Assembly (NCBI GenBank): GCA_028820215.1
Contig: JAPPKD010000287.1
Coordinates: forward strand, 9,462 to 73,461
Direction: 5' to 3'
DNA length: 64,000 nt
DNA from: Spirochaetaceae bacterium
Lineage (GTDB): Bacteria > Spirochaetota > Spirochaetia > SZUA-6 > Bin103
The notes beneath the pieces were generated by a model that worked only from the letters and a program-made list of their open reading frames with translations, searched no databases and was not told the origin of the DNA. Position numbers and translations under genes: made by a program. Below, one piece after another: positions 53,390-62,213 of this stretch; the stretch's first letter is position 1, and each line of letters begins with the position of its first letter.

Positions 53390-54154
53390 TTGTCGGATGT
53401 GACCGAACTTACCGAACGCCGGATGGCTGTGCTCATCGATGGCGACAACGCGCAGCCCGGGCACATCGGCGCTGTGCTCAAGGAGAGCGTCCGCTACGGC
53501 GTGGTGACCATCAAGCGCATCTACGCCGACTTCACCAACCGTCAGATGGAGGGCTGGAAGCGCCAGCTCGCCACGCACGCCATTCAGCCGATCCAGCAGT
53601 TCCGCAACACCGTCGGCAAGAATGCCACCGACTCGGCGATGATCATCGACGCCATGGACATCCTGTTCGGGGGTGCCGTGGATGGCTTCGTGATCGTTTC
53701 CAGCGACAGCGACTACACGCGCCTGGCCCTGCGCATCCGCGAGTCCGGCCGCATGGTCATCGGCATCGGCCGCGACCACACGCCGCGCTCGTTCGTCAAT
53801 GCCTGCAACGAGTTCCGATTCGTTGAGAACCTCGCCATGGCGGAGGAGCGCAGCCGCCGGCGCACCGGCAGGAAGCAGCCGGTCACGGAGACCGACGAGG
53901 CCGAACGCGGGTCGCTCGACCTCGTCACCGTGATCACGGATGCCCTGGAGATGGCGGAGGCCGACGACGACTGGGTCGACCTGGGGACGATCGCCAACAA
54001 CCTCAAGAAGCTGTACCCGGACTTCGATCCCCGCACCTACGGCAACCGGCGGCTGTCCAAGCTGATCCAGAGCAATTCGGAGGCGTTTCGGATGCGGCGC
54101 GATCGCGAAAACAACAACGTCACGGTGCGTCTGGCGGCGGCCGACGCGGATTGA
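53390..54154 (+). CDS. NYN-domain nuclease with C-terminal OST-HTH/LOTUS domain
   Basis: About 254 residues. The NYN (PIN-like, LabA/DUF88) domain shows Asp residues in VLIDGDNAQPGHI, KNATDSAMIIDAMD and IVSSDSDYTRLA, matching the metal-binding acidic set. Residues 175-250 (DLVTVITDALEMAEADDDWV to NNNVTVRL) form an OST-HTH/LOTUS winged helix that binds RNA, especially G-quadruplex RNA in known cases. The start is TTG 53390 or GTG 53399. The stop overlaps the purM start (TTGA). The pairing suggests RNA cleavage or silencing, but bacterial targets are unknown. Confidence 0.85.
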   Translation: MSDVTELTERRMAVLIDGDNAQPGHIGAVLKESVRYGVVTIKRIYADFTNRQMEGWKRQLATHAIQPIQQFRNTVGKNATDSAMIIDAMDILFGGAVDGFVIVSSDSDYTRLALRIRESGRMVIGIGRDHTPRSFVNACNEFRFVENLAMAEERSRRRTGRKQPVTETDEAERGSLDLVTVITDALEMAEADDDWVDLGTIANNLKKLYPDFDPRTYGNRRLSKLIQSNSEAFRMRRDRENNNVTVRLAAADAD

Positions 54155-55209
54155 GCGGCGATTCCGGCCGCGGCCTGACCTACGCCGACGCCGGCGTCTC
54201 GCTGGACGCCAAGCGGGACGCATTCGCGACGCTCGACGCCGACCTGAGCACCGGCGACGCGCGCGTGCTTACCCGCAGCGGCGCGTTCGCGTCGCTGTTC
54301 GCGGCAGACTTCGCGGGCTATCGCGAGCCCGTGCTCGCGCTCAAGACGGAGGAGCCCGGCAGCAAGCAGCTCCTGGCGGCGCGAGCGGGGTGCTTCGACG
54401 GCATCGCCCGCGACCTGGTCAACCACCTGGTGAACGACATCGCCGTGATGGGGGCCGAGCCGCTGGCGGTGCTGGACATGATCGTCTGCAGCCGGCTCGA
54501 GCCGGACACCGTTCACGGCATCATCGTCGAGCTTGCGGCGGCCTGCCGGGAACAGGGCTGCAGCCTGGTGGGCGGTGAGACCAGCGAGCAGCCCGGCGTG
54601 GTGGCCGAGGGCGCCTGCGTGCTGTCGGCCAGCATGGTGGGCGTGGTCGAACGCGAGCGGATCGTCGACGGAACCGCGATCGAACCCGGCGACGCGGTGC
54701 TGGCGGTCGCCTCCAACGGGATTCACACCAACGGCTACACCCTGGTGCGGGCGCTCCTGGAGCGCGACGCGCACCTGGCCGCCCGGGACGTGGACGGCGA
54801 GCCGTTCCTGCAGGCCGCGCTGCGCCCGCACCGTTCCTATCGCAGCCTGTGCCTGGCGCTGCGCGACCTGCCCGCGCACGGCATGGCGCACGTCACCGGC
54901 GGCGGCGTGCGCGACAACCTGGCGCGGATCCTGCCGGCAGGGACCTGCGCGGATCTCGACCTGCGCGCCTTCGTGATACCGTCGATCTTCGCGGCGCTGC
55001 GCGAGAGCGGAGGGATCGATGACCGGGAGATGCTGCGCGTGTTCAACTTGGGAGTAGGCTTGGTGGCCATCGTGCCGGAGGCGCTGGAGCAGGAGGCGGT
55101 CGCGTGCGCGGCCGCGGCGGGAGACGCCGCCTACCGGATCGGGACGATCGAGCCGGCCAACGGCGAAGGCCCATCCGTGCGGTTCGGAGGCGGGCTGCGA
55201 TGGCCGTGA
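54151..55209 (+). CDS. purM: Phosphoribosylformylglycinamidine cyclo-ligase
   Basis: 352 residues. It converts FGAM to AIR in purine synthesis. PurM signatures: YADAGVSLDAKRDAF, TEEPGSKQLLA (from ALKTEEPGSK), VNDIAVMGAEPLAVLDM, GGETSEQPGVV, SNGIHTNGYTLVR and HVTGGGVRDNLARILP. The only plausible start is TTG 54151, overlapping the NYN gene stop. Its 3' end overlaps the MOSC gene by ten bases. No other pur genes are in the window. Confidence 0.92.
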   Translation: MSGDSGRGLTYADAGVSLDAKRDAFATLDADLSTGDARVLTRSGAFASLFAADFAGYREPVLALKTEEPGSKQLLAARAGCFDGIARDLVNHLVNDIAVMGAEPLAVLDMIVCSRLEPDTVHGIIVELAAACREQGCSLVGGETSEQPGVVAEGACVLSASMVGVVERERIVDGTAIEPGDAVLAVASNGIHTNGYTLVRALLERDAHLAARDVDGEPFLQAALRPHRSYRSLCLALRDLPAHGMAHVTGGGVRDNLARILPAGTCADLDLRAFVIPSIFAALRESGGIDDREMLRVFNLGVGLVAIVPEALEQEAVACAAAAGDAAYRIGTIEPANGEGPSVRFGGGLRWP

Positions 55210-55655
55210 TCGACGGCACGGTGGCGGCGATCGCCACCCACCCCACCCCCGGTGCGCCGATGGTCGAGCACGAGGCGGCGGAGTTGCGGCCCGGCGTCGG
55301 CGTGGTCGGCGACGTGCCCGGCCGTTCGCCGGCGCGCGAGGTCACCGTGGTCGACCGCGACGCCTGGCAGTCGGCGTGCGCCGAGCTTGGTCAGGAGGTG
55401 CCGTGGACGGCGCGGCGCGCCAACCTGCTGGTCACGGGCCTCGACCTGCACGCCACCACCGGCTGCGAGCTGCGCATCGGCGCGGTCCGCCTGCGGGTCA
55501 CCGGTGAGACGCAGCCGTGCGGGATCATGGACCGGCAACGCACAGGCCTGCGGCGTGCCCTGGAGCCGGACTGGCGCGCCGGCGCCACCTGCACGGTGGT
55601 CGCCGGCGGCACGGTCGCGGTCGGCAACGCGGTGGAGCTGGTCCGGGGCGTTTAG
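55200..55655 (+). CDS. MOSC-domain protein
   Basis: 151 residues from ATG 55200 (MAVIDGTVAAIATHP). The MOSC beta-barrel is evident in EAAELRPGVGVVGD, ANLLVTGLDLHATTGCELRI and ETQPCGIMDRQRTGL, where the Cys is the conserved candidate catalytic residue of molybdenum-cofactor sulfurase C-terminal domains. Single-domain MOSC proteins are thought to handle Moco sulfuration or N-hydroxylated substrates (YiiM type). It overlaps purM and converges on proS with two bases between stops. Confidence 0.85.
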   Translation: MAVIDGTVAAIATHPTPGAPMVEHEAAELRPGVGVVGDVPGRSPAREVTVVDRDAWQSACAELGQEVPWTARRANLLVTGLDLHATTGCELRIGAVRLRVTGETQPCGIMDRQRTGLRRALEPDWRAGATCTVVAGGTVAVGNAVELVRGV

Positions 55656-55657
55656 AT

Positions 55658-57454
55658 CTACCTGAACGTGGGCTGTGGCCGTTCGCCACGGTCTGCGCAG
55701 AGGTCGGCGTGCAGGGCCGCCAGGGCTTCCGCCCCTGCGGCCGCTGCTGTCTGCAGCGGCACACGGCTCGGCTGAGGGTCGCGGCGCAGCTTCAGCTCGG
55801 CCTCACCGTCGGCGACCGTGCGCGCGCTCACGGTCATGCGGATCGGCACGCCGATCAGGTCGGCGTCGTTGAACTTCACGCCGGGCCGCTCGTCGCGGTC
55901 GTCCAGCAGCACCTCCAATCCCTGCTCCGCCAGTTCGCCGGAGAGGTGCGCGGCCCCCTCCTCGCCGCCGCGCAGGGCGACCACGTAGACGTCGAACGGC
56001 GCCACCGTGACCGGCCACGTCAGGCCGTGCTCGTCGTGGTGCTCCTCGGCCACGCAGGCCAGCAGCCGGCCCACGCCGATGCCGTAGGAGCCCATCACCA
56101 CCGGCTTGGCGGTGCCGTCGGCGTCCAGGTAGGTGCAGCCGACCGCGTCGCTGATCCAGGTGCCCAGCCGGAAGATGTTGCCGACCTCCACGCCGCGTGA
56201 CAGCGCCAGCGCGCCGTCGCAGTCCGGGCAACCGGCACCGGCGTCGGCGCTGACGATGTCGGCGACCACCTCCGCGTGGAAGTCGCGCCCGTGGTTGAGG
56301 TTGCGGACGTGGTAGTCGGGTTCGTTGGCGCCGCCGACCAGGTTGGGGGTCGCAGGGATCAGGTCGTCGGCCACGATGAGCGCCCCGCGCACGTCCGCGG
56401 GGGAGGCGTAGCCGGCCACGGTGCCGGCCGCGTGGATCTCCTCCTCCGTCGCCGGGCGCAGAGCGGTGGCGCCGGTGGCCTGCGCCAGCTTGAACTCGTT
56501 GACCTCCATGTCGCCGCGCACCAGTGCGAAGACCAGCCGTTCGGTCCCGCCCTCGCCCAGGCCCGCACCCATCAGCAGCACCGCCTTGGCGGTCCGTTCC
56601 GCGGGGATCCCCAGGAATTCGCTCAGCTCCTCGATCGTGGTCGCTCCCGGGGTGTGCACCCGTTCCGGCTCCCCGGGCGGCTCCGGGGTCGGCTCCGGCT
56701 TGCGGCAGCGGGCGATTTGGCGGTTGGCGCGGTATCCGCAAGCATCGCACGACAGGATCGAGTCCTCGCCGATCGGGGTCAGGTACATGAACTCGTGCGC
56801 GCCCGAGCCGCCCATCATGCCGACGTCGGCGCCGACGTTCACGACCGGCAACCCGCAGCGGCGGAAGATCCGATGGTAGGCGGCGAAGTGCGCGCGATAC
56901 TGGCGGTCCAGGCCGGCCTCGTCGCGGTCCAGGCTGTAGGAGTCCTTCATGGTGAACTCGCGCACCCTGATCAGCCCGCCGCGCGGCCGCGGGTCGTCCC
57001 GGAACTTGGTCTGGACGTGGTACAGGAGTTGCGGGAGCTGCTTGTAGGATCGCACCTCGTCCCGCACCAGCGCCGCGATCACCTCTTCGTGGGTCATCGC
57101 CAGGACCAGGTCGCGCCCCTCCCGGTCCTGCAGGCGCGCCATCTCGGCGCCGATCTTCTGCCAGCGCCCGGTTGCCTGCCACACGGAGGCAGGGTTGACC
57201 ACCGGCATGGTGATCTCCTGGCCGCCGATGCCGTCCATCTCCTCGCGCAGGATGGTCTCGATGCGGCGCAGCGAGCGCTGAGCGAGCGGCAGGTAGCTGA
57301 ACAGTCCGGCGCCGAGCTGGCGCACGAACCCGGCGCGCAACAGCAGGCGGTGGCCGGCCACATCGGTATCGCCGGAGCTCTCCCGGCGGGTCTGGCTGAA
57401 CAGGACGCGCATCGACACCGGGCGGTGCGCTGCGGATGCGTTCGGTGCGGGCAT
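55658..57454 (-). CDS. proS: Prolyl-tRNA synthetase (bacterial type, with editing domain)
   Basis: 598 residues, class II synthetase. Motif 1 region MDGIGGQEITMPVVNPASVW, motif 2 RGGLIRVREFTMKDSYSLD, motif 3 GSYGIGVGRLLACVAEEHHD. Between motifs 2 and 3 lies the INS editing domain (GATTIEELSEFLGIPAERTA; later LIPATPNLVGGANEPDYHV), and the anticodon-binding domain ends the protein. This is the bacterial ProS architecture. Start at ATG 57454, with ATG 57412 (MRVLFSQTRRES) as the more usual opening. Confidence 0.95.
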   Translation of the reverse strand: MPAPNASAAHRPVSMRVLFSQTRRESSGDTDVAGHRLLLRAGFVRQLGAGLFSYLPLAQRSLRRIETILREEMDGIGGQEITMPVVNPASVWQATGRWQKIGAEMARLQDREGRDLVLAMTHEEVIAALVRDEVRSYKQLPQLLYHVQTKFRDDPRPRGGLIRVREFTMKDSYSLDRDEAGLDRQYRAHFAAYHRIFRRCGLPVVNVGADVGMMGGSGAHEFMYLTPIGEDSILSCDACGYRANRQIARCRKPEPTPEPPGEPERVHTPGATTIEELSEFLGIPAERTAKAVLLMGAGLGEGGTERLVFALVRGDMEVNEFKLAQATGATALRPATEEEIHAAGTVAGYASPADVRGALIVADDLIPATPNLVGGANEPDYHVRNLNHGRDFHAEVVADIVSADAGAGCPDCDGALALSRGVEVGNIFRLGTWISDAVGCTYLDADGTAKPVVMGSYGIGVGRLLACVAEEHHDEHGLTWPVTVAPFDVYVVALRGGEEGAAHLSGELAEQGLEVLLDDRDERPGVKFNDADLIGVPIRMTVSARTVADGEAELKLRRDPQPSRVPLQTAAAAGAEALAALHADLCADRGERPQPTFR

Positions 57455-57502
57455 GGGCGATCTTACGCCGTCAGGCCGAATGGTTCAGACTCCCTCAGTC
57501 CG

Positions 57503-58021
57503 ATGATCCGACCTGCCCCCCGCGTCGAACGCTGCCTGGAGGTCAAGCGCTATCCCGACGGCCGCCGGGTCACCTTCGCCTGCGACCTCCTGGCGATCGA
57601 ACCGGGGCGGCAGCTCCTGGGGTACACGATCCGCCATGCCGCGACCGTGGCCGGCGTCTTCCTGCCGGCGGGAACCCGATCGTACGGCTGCTTCTGGGCC
57701 GGCCGGCCGTACAACCTGTACCTGTGGATGCGGCGCAGCGGCGCGCGGCGAGTCGCCGTGCTCGGCGCCTACTTCAACGTCTGCGACGCCGTGGAGCTGG
57801 GACGCGCGGAGTTGCGCTGGCGCGACCTGTGGGTGGACGTCATGGCGCTGCCGGCGCGGCGGCCGGTCACCCTGGACCGCGACGAGGTGCCGGGCGACCT
57901 GCCGCCGCGGCTCAGCCGCCACATCGACGATGCCGTCCACGAGCTGTACGCGCGCAGCGGCGAGCTGGTGGAGGAGTGCCTGTGCTGGGCACGCGCGGTC
58001 AGACGTTCACGCGGTACTTGA
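57503..58021 (+). CDS. DUF402-family protein
   Basis: 172 residues from ATG 57503. The DUF402 pattern is visible: RVTFACDLLAIEPGRQLLGY, SYGCFWAGRPYNLYLWM, then DLWVDVMALPARRPVTLDRD with the acidic metal-site residues and ELYARSGELVEECL. Related proteins include the RNA-binding FAU-1 C-terminus and nucleoside tri/diphosphatases. It is divergent from proS and may act on nucleotides or RNA; no specific substrate can be read. Confidence 0.78.
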   Translation: MIRPAPRVERCLEVKRYPDGRRVTFACDLLAIEPGRQLLGYTIRHAATVAGVFLPAGTRSYGCFWAGRPYNLYLWMRRSGARRVAVLGAYFNVCDAVELGRAELRWRDLWVDVMALPARRPVTLDRDEVPGDLPPRLSRHIDDAVHELYARSGELVEECLCWARAVRRSRGT

Positions 58022-58061
58022 GATCGGCCGCCTCATCGCCGGTCATCCCCCGGAATCCCCA

Positions 58062-58385
58062 TCAGTGCGGCGGCTGCTCGCTGATGGTGATCTCCACGTC
58101 GGCAGGGTCGATCGACAACTGGGTTTCGATCTCCGTGAAGAGCGTCTTGATCAGCTTCTTCTGGGTTGCCGGCTGCCGCCCGGCCATCATGTTGATCTCG
58201 ATCACGGTATAGGCGTCCGTGCGTCCTCCGGGATAGTAGAAGTCCTCGCGCGCCATGGGCACGAACCGATGTGCCCGCTTGTCCTCGGGCAGGCCCAGGA
58301 CCGACTGCATGCAGTCATGGATCACGTCGGACAGCCGTCCCTTGATCGGATTCAGTTTCTCGTCGATGCCGTAGATGACGATCAC
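58062..58385 (-). CDS. Tautomerase-family protein
   Basis: 107 residues. Internal homology to 4-oxalocrotonate tautomerase-like proteins: MVIYGIDEKL-type opening (here MIVIYGIDEKLNPIKGRLSD), FVPMAREDFYYPGGRTDAYT, INMMAGRQPATQKKLIKTLF, and VEITISEQPPHW-like end. The catalytic Pro1 is not directly after Met in this start, so either the enzyme belongs to the cis-CaaD/MSAD-like branch without Pro1 chemistry or it has lost it. It lies 16 bases after the allA gene, at the end of the allantoin cluster. Confidence 0.78.
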   Translation of the reverse strand: MIVIYGIDEKLNPIKGRLSDVIHDCMQSVLGLPEDKRAHRFVPMAREDFYYPGGRTDAYTVIEINMMAGRQPATQKKLIKTLFTEIETQLSIDPADVEITISEQPPH

Positions 58386-58401
58386 GTCTCGCTCCGTGCC
58401 G

Positions 58402-58902
58402 TCAGTCCGATGCCGCGACCAGCCGCGGCCGGTCGCCGATCAGGCGGATCTCCACGAGGTTGTCACCGGGGCCGCCGCGGTCGACCACCAGGAAGTCGGT
58501 GGGGCGCCGCCAGGCGATCACGGGGTGGTGCCAGACGCCCTTGGCGTAACTGACGCCCTGTCGGCCGTCGCTGGCGAACGCGCGCAGATCGCCGGCCCGC
58601 GGGGGCGGTCCCGCCCGAGCGACGACGATCAGAAACGGCCTGCGGTCGAGCGGGATGAAGGCCTGCGATCCGAGCGGATGCTGCTCCATCACGGTGACCG
58701 TGAGGGGCAGCGGCAAGGGCTGAGCGCGGAACACGTTGACGAGCGGCCGCCCGCCTCCGTCGGCGACGTCGATCGCGGCCAGGTCGTGGAAGCGCACCGT
58801 CGTCCCCTCGTTGATGATCCGCTGCTCGGCGCCGGCGGTCTCGATCACGTCCCCGAACGGCGCGAAGGCCGCCCGCGTGAGCGGTTCCGGCGTGAGCGTC
58901 AG
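58402..58902 (-). CDS. allA: Ureidoglycolate lyase
   Basis: Splits ureidoglycolate into glyoxylate and urea. Clear AllA body: [55 protein letters not shown] and [12 protein letters not shown]. The conserved N-terminus ([20 protein letters not shown]) is encoded in frame upstream of the first GTG (58848) but has no ATG/GTG/TTG. The best start is CTG at 58902, with GGAG eight bases before it. If CTG is not used, the protein would begin at 58848 and lack its first strand and helix. The frame is closed upstream by the allantoicase stop. Confidence 0.85.
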   Translation of the reverse strand: MTLTPEPLTRAAFAPFGDVIETAGAEQRIINEGTTVRFHDLAAIDVADGGGRPLVNVFRAQPLPLPLTVTVMEQHPLGSQAFIPLDRRPFLIVVARAGPPPRAGDLRAFASDGRQGVSYAKGVWHHPVIAWRRPTDFLVVDRGGPGDNLVEIRLIGDRPRLVAASD

Positions 58903-58929
58903 GGCTGGGTCTCCGATCCGTCCGCCGCC

Positions 58930-59946
58930 TCAGGACGGTGTGCCGAACAGCCGCAGCCGGCTGATGCCGCCGTCCGGGATCATGTTGAGGCGCACGTGCG
59001 ACACCGGCCCGCGGCTCTTCATGGCGCCGGCCGCGAAGGTGTGCTCGCGGTCGGCCTGCAGCGGCTGCTCGTCCAGCAGCACGGGCCAGAACATCGACTG
59101 CGCCACCACCGACGCGCGCAGCTCGCCGGTGTCCGCCGGCAGTGACGCTCCCTGCAGGGAGCAGCGGTCGGGGTAGTTGCCCTTGAAGTGGGCGGTGTCG
59201 ACCACCACGCGGTCGATGCTGCCGGGATGCGCCAGGGCGATGATGCACCAGTCGTGGCCGGGCTCTCGGCGGCGCCTTGTCTCCCAGCCGTCGCCCATGT
59301 CGCGGCCGCGGTCGGGCCGGAGCATGTTGCCCGGATTGCCGTAGTGGGCATCGTTCCAGGCGATCGCCGCCGCGCCGTGCACGGCCGAGGCCAGGTCGAG
59401 CTCGCCCAGCGCCGCCAGGGCGGTCCAGTCGGGCCGCGGCCGGCCGTACACGCGCAGGCGCGCCACGCCGCCGTCCGGCAGCAGGTTGAGCCGCACGTGA
59501 CTCCAGGTGCTGCGGTCGGCGACTGCAAACAGGTGGTGGTCGTCGGGGCCGAGCGCTGCCGGCGGCACCAGCGGGACCCATGCGGCGTCGTCGCCAGGAT
59601 CGCCGTCGCTCAGGCAGGCTTCCAGCGACGCGGCCGGCGGATAGTTGCCGGTGAAGTGGCGGGTGTCGATGTCCACCGCGTGGATCTCGCCGGGAGCCGC
59701 AAGACGCACGACGCTGCGGTCGTGGCCTCCGCCGCGGCGGCGGCGCGACTCCCAGCCGTCCATCCACTTGCCGTGGTCGTCGTACTTGTCGGGGATGAAC
59801 ACCGGCTCGGCCGGCTCCAGCATGCGCGACAGGGGCGCGAAGAACTCGTCCGTGCACCACACGCCGGCGGCGCCGAGCCGCGCGTCCGCCAGGTTGGTGG
59901 TCAGGGGCGGCCGACCGTCGTCCGCCCGGTTCGTTGTCTCAGCCAC
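58930..59946 (-). CDS. alc: Allantoicase
   Basis: 338 residues. It hydrolyses allantoate to ureidoglycolate and urea. The protein is two homologous jelly-roll halves, each with a WxD/GWE..RRR signature: DGWESRRRRGGGHDRSVVRL in the first, DGWETRRRREPGHDWCIIAL in the second, plus paired DTRHFTGNYP and DTAHFKGNYPD motifs. This duplication is diagnostic of the family. Its start overlaps the puuE stop by eight bases. Confidence 0.94.
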   Translation of the reverse strand: MAETTNRADDGRPPLTTNLADARLGAAGVWCTDEFFAPLSRMLEPAEPVFIPDKYDDHGKWMDGWESRRRRGGGHDRSVVRLAAPGEIHAVDIDTRHFTGNYPPAASLEACLSDGDPGDDAAWVPLVPPAALGPDDHHLFAVADRSTWSHVRLNLLPDGGVARLRVYGRPRPDWTALAALGELDLASAVHGAAAIAWNDAHYGNPGNMLRPDRGRDMGDGWETRRRREPGHDWCIIALAHPGSIDRVVVDTAHFKGNYPDRCSLQGASLPADTGELRASVVAQSMFWPVLLDEQPLQADREHTFAAGAMKSRGPVSHVRLNMIPDGGISRLRLFGTPS

Positions 59947-60871
59947 GATCAGCCTCTCGATGGGGATGGTGTGCGCGCCAGTGGCGGGCGATATCGATGC
60001 GGCGGCAGCACCAGACCGCGTCGTGTGCGAGCACGTGATCGACGAACCGCTGCAGGGCGGCGAAGCGCCCCGGGCGCCCGATCAGCCGGCAGTGCAGCCC
60101 GACCGACATCATGCGCGGCGTATCGGCCCCCTCCGCGTACAGTACGTCGAAGGTGTCGCGCAGGTAGGTGAAAAACTGGTCGCCGGAGTTGAAGCCCTGC
60201 GGGGTGACGAAACGCATGTCGTTGGCATCCAGCGTGTACGGCACCACCAGGTGCGGCCGTCCGGCGACCACCGTCCAGAACGGCAGGTCGTCGTTGTAGT
60301 CGTCGGCGTCGTACAGGAAACCGCCCTCCTCCACGACCAGCCGGCGCGTGTTGGGCCCGGTGCGTCCGGTGTACCAGCCGAGCGGCCGCTCGCCGGTGAG
60401 CCGGCGGATGATCTCGACGGCGCGCTGCAGGTGCTCCCGTTCCACCGGCTCGGCCACGTCCTGGTAGTCGATCCAGCGATAGCCGTGGCTGCAGATCTCG
60501 AAACCGGCGTCCATGGCGGCGTCGGCGACCGCCGCGTTGCGCTCCAGCGCCATGGCCACCGCGAACACGGTGATCGGGATCTCCCGTTCGCGGAACAGCC
60601 GGAACAGGCGCCACACGCCGACGCGGCTGCCGTACTCGTAGATCGACTCCATGCTCATGTGGCGCTCGGGCAACGGGAACGCGCCAAGGATCTCGGACAG
60701 GAACGACTCGGAGCCCGCGTCGCCGTGCAGCACGGAGTTCTCCGCCCCTTCCTCGTAGTTGATCACGAACTGCACGGCCACCCGCGCGCGCGCGGGCCAG
60801 TCCGCATGGGGCGGGTGGGCCCCGTACCCGCACAGGTCGCGGGGATAGGCTTCGGTCGAGCCGGCGTCCAT
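59939..60871 (-). CDS. puuE: Allantoinase, PuuE (polysaccharide-deacetylase-fold) type
   Basis: 310 residues from ATG 60871. It matches the metal-independent or cofactor-light allantoinase PuuE, not the amidohydrolase AllB: YPRDLCGYGAHPPHADWPAR, VQFVINYEEGAENSVLHGD, YEYGSRVGVWRLFRLF, ICSHGYRWIDYQ and TGRTGPNTRRLVVEEG. It opens allantoin to allantoate. First gene of the puuE-alc-allA-tautomerase unit. A divergent 53-base gap separates it from the oxidoreductase at 60925. ATG 60871 gives the usual short leader; GTG/TTG codons upstream to 60910 are possible. Confidence 0.93.
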   Translation of the reverse strand: MDAGSTEAYPRDLCGYGAHPPHADWPARARVAVQFVINYEEGAENSVLHGDAGSESFLSEILGAFPLPERHMSMESIYEYGSRVGVWRLFRLFREREIPITVFAVAMALERNAAVADAAMDAGFEICSHGYRWIDYQDVAEPVEREHLQRAVEIIRRLTGERPLGWYTGRTGPNTRRLVVEEGGFLYDADDYNDDLPFWTVVAGRPHLVVPYTLDANDMRFVTPQGFNSGDQFFTYLRDTFDVLYAEGADTPRMMSVGLHCRLIGRPGRFAALQRFVDHVLAHDAVWCCRRIDIARHWRAHHPHREADRG

Positions 60872-60924
60872 CGCGAGCAATATGCTGGCGAACGACGCGG
60901 CTCGCAACATACACTGGCCGTTCC

Positions 60925-62202
60925 ATGGCTATAAGACTGGCGATCGTCGGCTGCGGCGGCATGGGCCACCGTCACCTGCGGGGGCTCCGCGCGCTGGGCG
61001 ACGCGGGGATCTCGTCGCTGGAGCTGGTCGCCGCCTGCGACCCGGTGGAGGCGAACGCGGCATCGCTCGCGGATGAAGCGGAGGCGGCCTTCGGCACGCG
61101 GCCGGCCGTAGTGGCGGCGCTCGGGGATCTGCATGCCCACGGCGTGCAGGCGGTGGACATCACCAGCATTCCGCGCACGCACCACGTCGTGGCGGTGGAG
61201 GCGCTGCAGCGCGGACTGCATGTCCTGATCGAGAAGCCGATGGCGCCGACGGTGGCCTCGTGCCGGCGGATCCGCGACGCGGCGGCGGCATCCTCCGCCA
61301 TCCTCAGCGTGGCCGAGAACTACCGCCGCGACCCGATGTGCCGGCTGGCCCGTGCACTCCTGGACTCCGGCGTGATCGGCACCCCGCGGCTGATCGTTCA
61401 GCACGGCGTGAGCGGCGGCGACCGGATGTTGATCAGCCTGTGGCGGCACCGCCGCGAGCACGGCGGCATCCTGCTGGACGTCGGCGTCCACTTCGCCGAC
61501 GTGCTGGAGTACCTGCTGGGCCCCATCGACACCGCCTACGCGGTGACCCGGCTGCATGAACCGGTCCGCCGCAACCCGGCCGCGGGTGCCGGCGAGGACG
61601 CCGTCGATCCCGGCAACGCCTACGCGCAGTGGCAACGGCAGACGCCGGCCCACTTCGAGGCGACCGCCGAGGACGCGCTGTACGGAACGCTGACGTTCGC
61701 CAGCGGCGTGGTCGGCAACATCATCCAGGACCACGCCGGTCACGGCGCCGGGTTCGGCGGGCGCGCGGTGTTCGGCTCGGCCGGATCTATGACGCTGCCG
61801 GGCGACCGCAGCGGCGGCCCGATCACCGTGCACCTCGACGGCGGCGGGCGGCTCGAGGGCCAGGCGCTGCTGGATCACGTGCCGGAGTTCCGCCTGGACG
61901 CGAACACGGCGGCGCTGTTCGGCGCGGAGCGGCTGACCGGCTACGACCAGCCGTTTCCGGTCACCGACGCCGCGCTGCTCGCCGTCGAGTACGCGGAGCT
62001 GGCCGACGCGATCCGGGGCGGTGCGCCGCCGGAGGTTGACGCCGCGCAGGGGCTGAGCGCCGTGGCCACCTACTACGCGCTGCTGGAGTCGGGCGCGTGT
62101 GGGGCGCCGGTCCGCGTCCGGGACGTGCTCGACGGCCGCGTCGACGCCTACCAGCGCGAGCTCGACGACTCGCTCGACCTGAGGCCGAAGTCGGCAGGAT
62201 AG
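60925..62202 (+). CDS. Gfo/Idh/MocA-family oxidoreductase
   Basis: 425 residues. Rossmann opening LAIVGCGGMGHRHLRGL, ACDPVEAN, and the EKPMAPTVASC motif, with the C-terminal domain containing LDVGVHFADVLEYLLGP. The His in GVHFAD is the usual catalytic His. It reduces or oxidises a sugar or cyclitol with NAD(P). It is longer than the other member of the family at 29072 and not its close paralog. Divergent from puuE, its substrate is unrelated to allantoin as far as the sequence shows. Confidence 0.88.
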   Translation: MAIRLAIVGCGGMGHRHLRGLRALGDAGISSLELVAACDPVEANAASLADEAEAAFGTRPAVVAALGDLHAHGVQAVDITSIPRTHHVVAVEALQRGLHVLIEKPMAPTVASCRRIRDAAAASSAILSVAENYRRDPMCRLARALLDSGVIGTPRLIVQHGVSGGDRMLISLWRHRREHGGILLDVGVHFADVLEYLLGPIDTAYAVTRLHEPVRRNPAAGAGEDAVDPGNAYAQWQRQTPAHFEATAEDALYGTLTFASGVVGNIIQDHAGHGAGFGGRAVFGSAGSMTLPGDRSGGPITVHLDGGGRLEGQALLDHVPEFRLDANTAALFGAERLTGYDQPFPVTDAALLAVEYAELADAIRGGAPPEVDAAQGLSAVATYYALLESGACGAPVRVRDVLDGRVDAYQRELDDSLDLRPKSAG

Positions 62203-62213
62203 AGGACGGCCCC

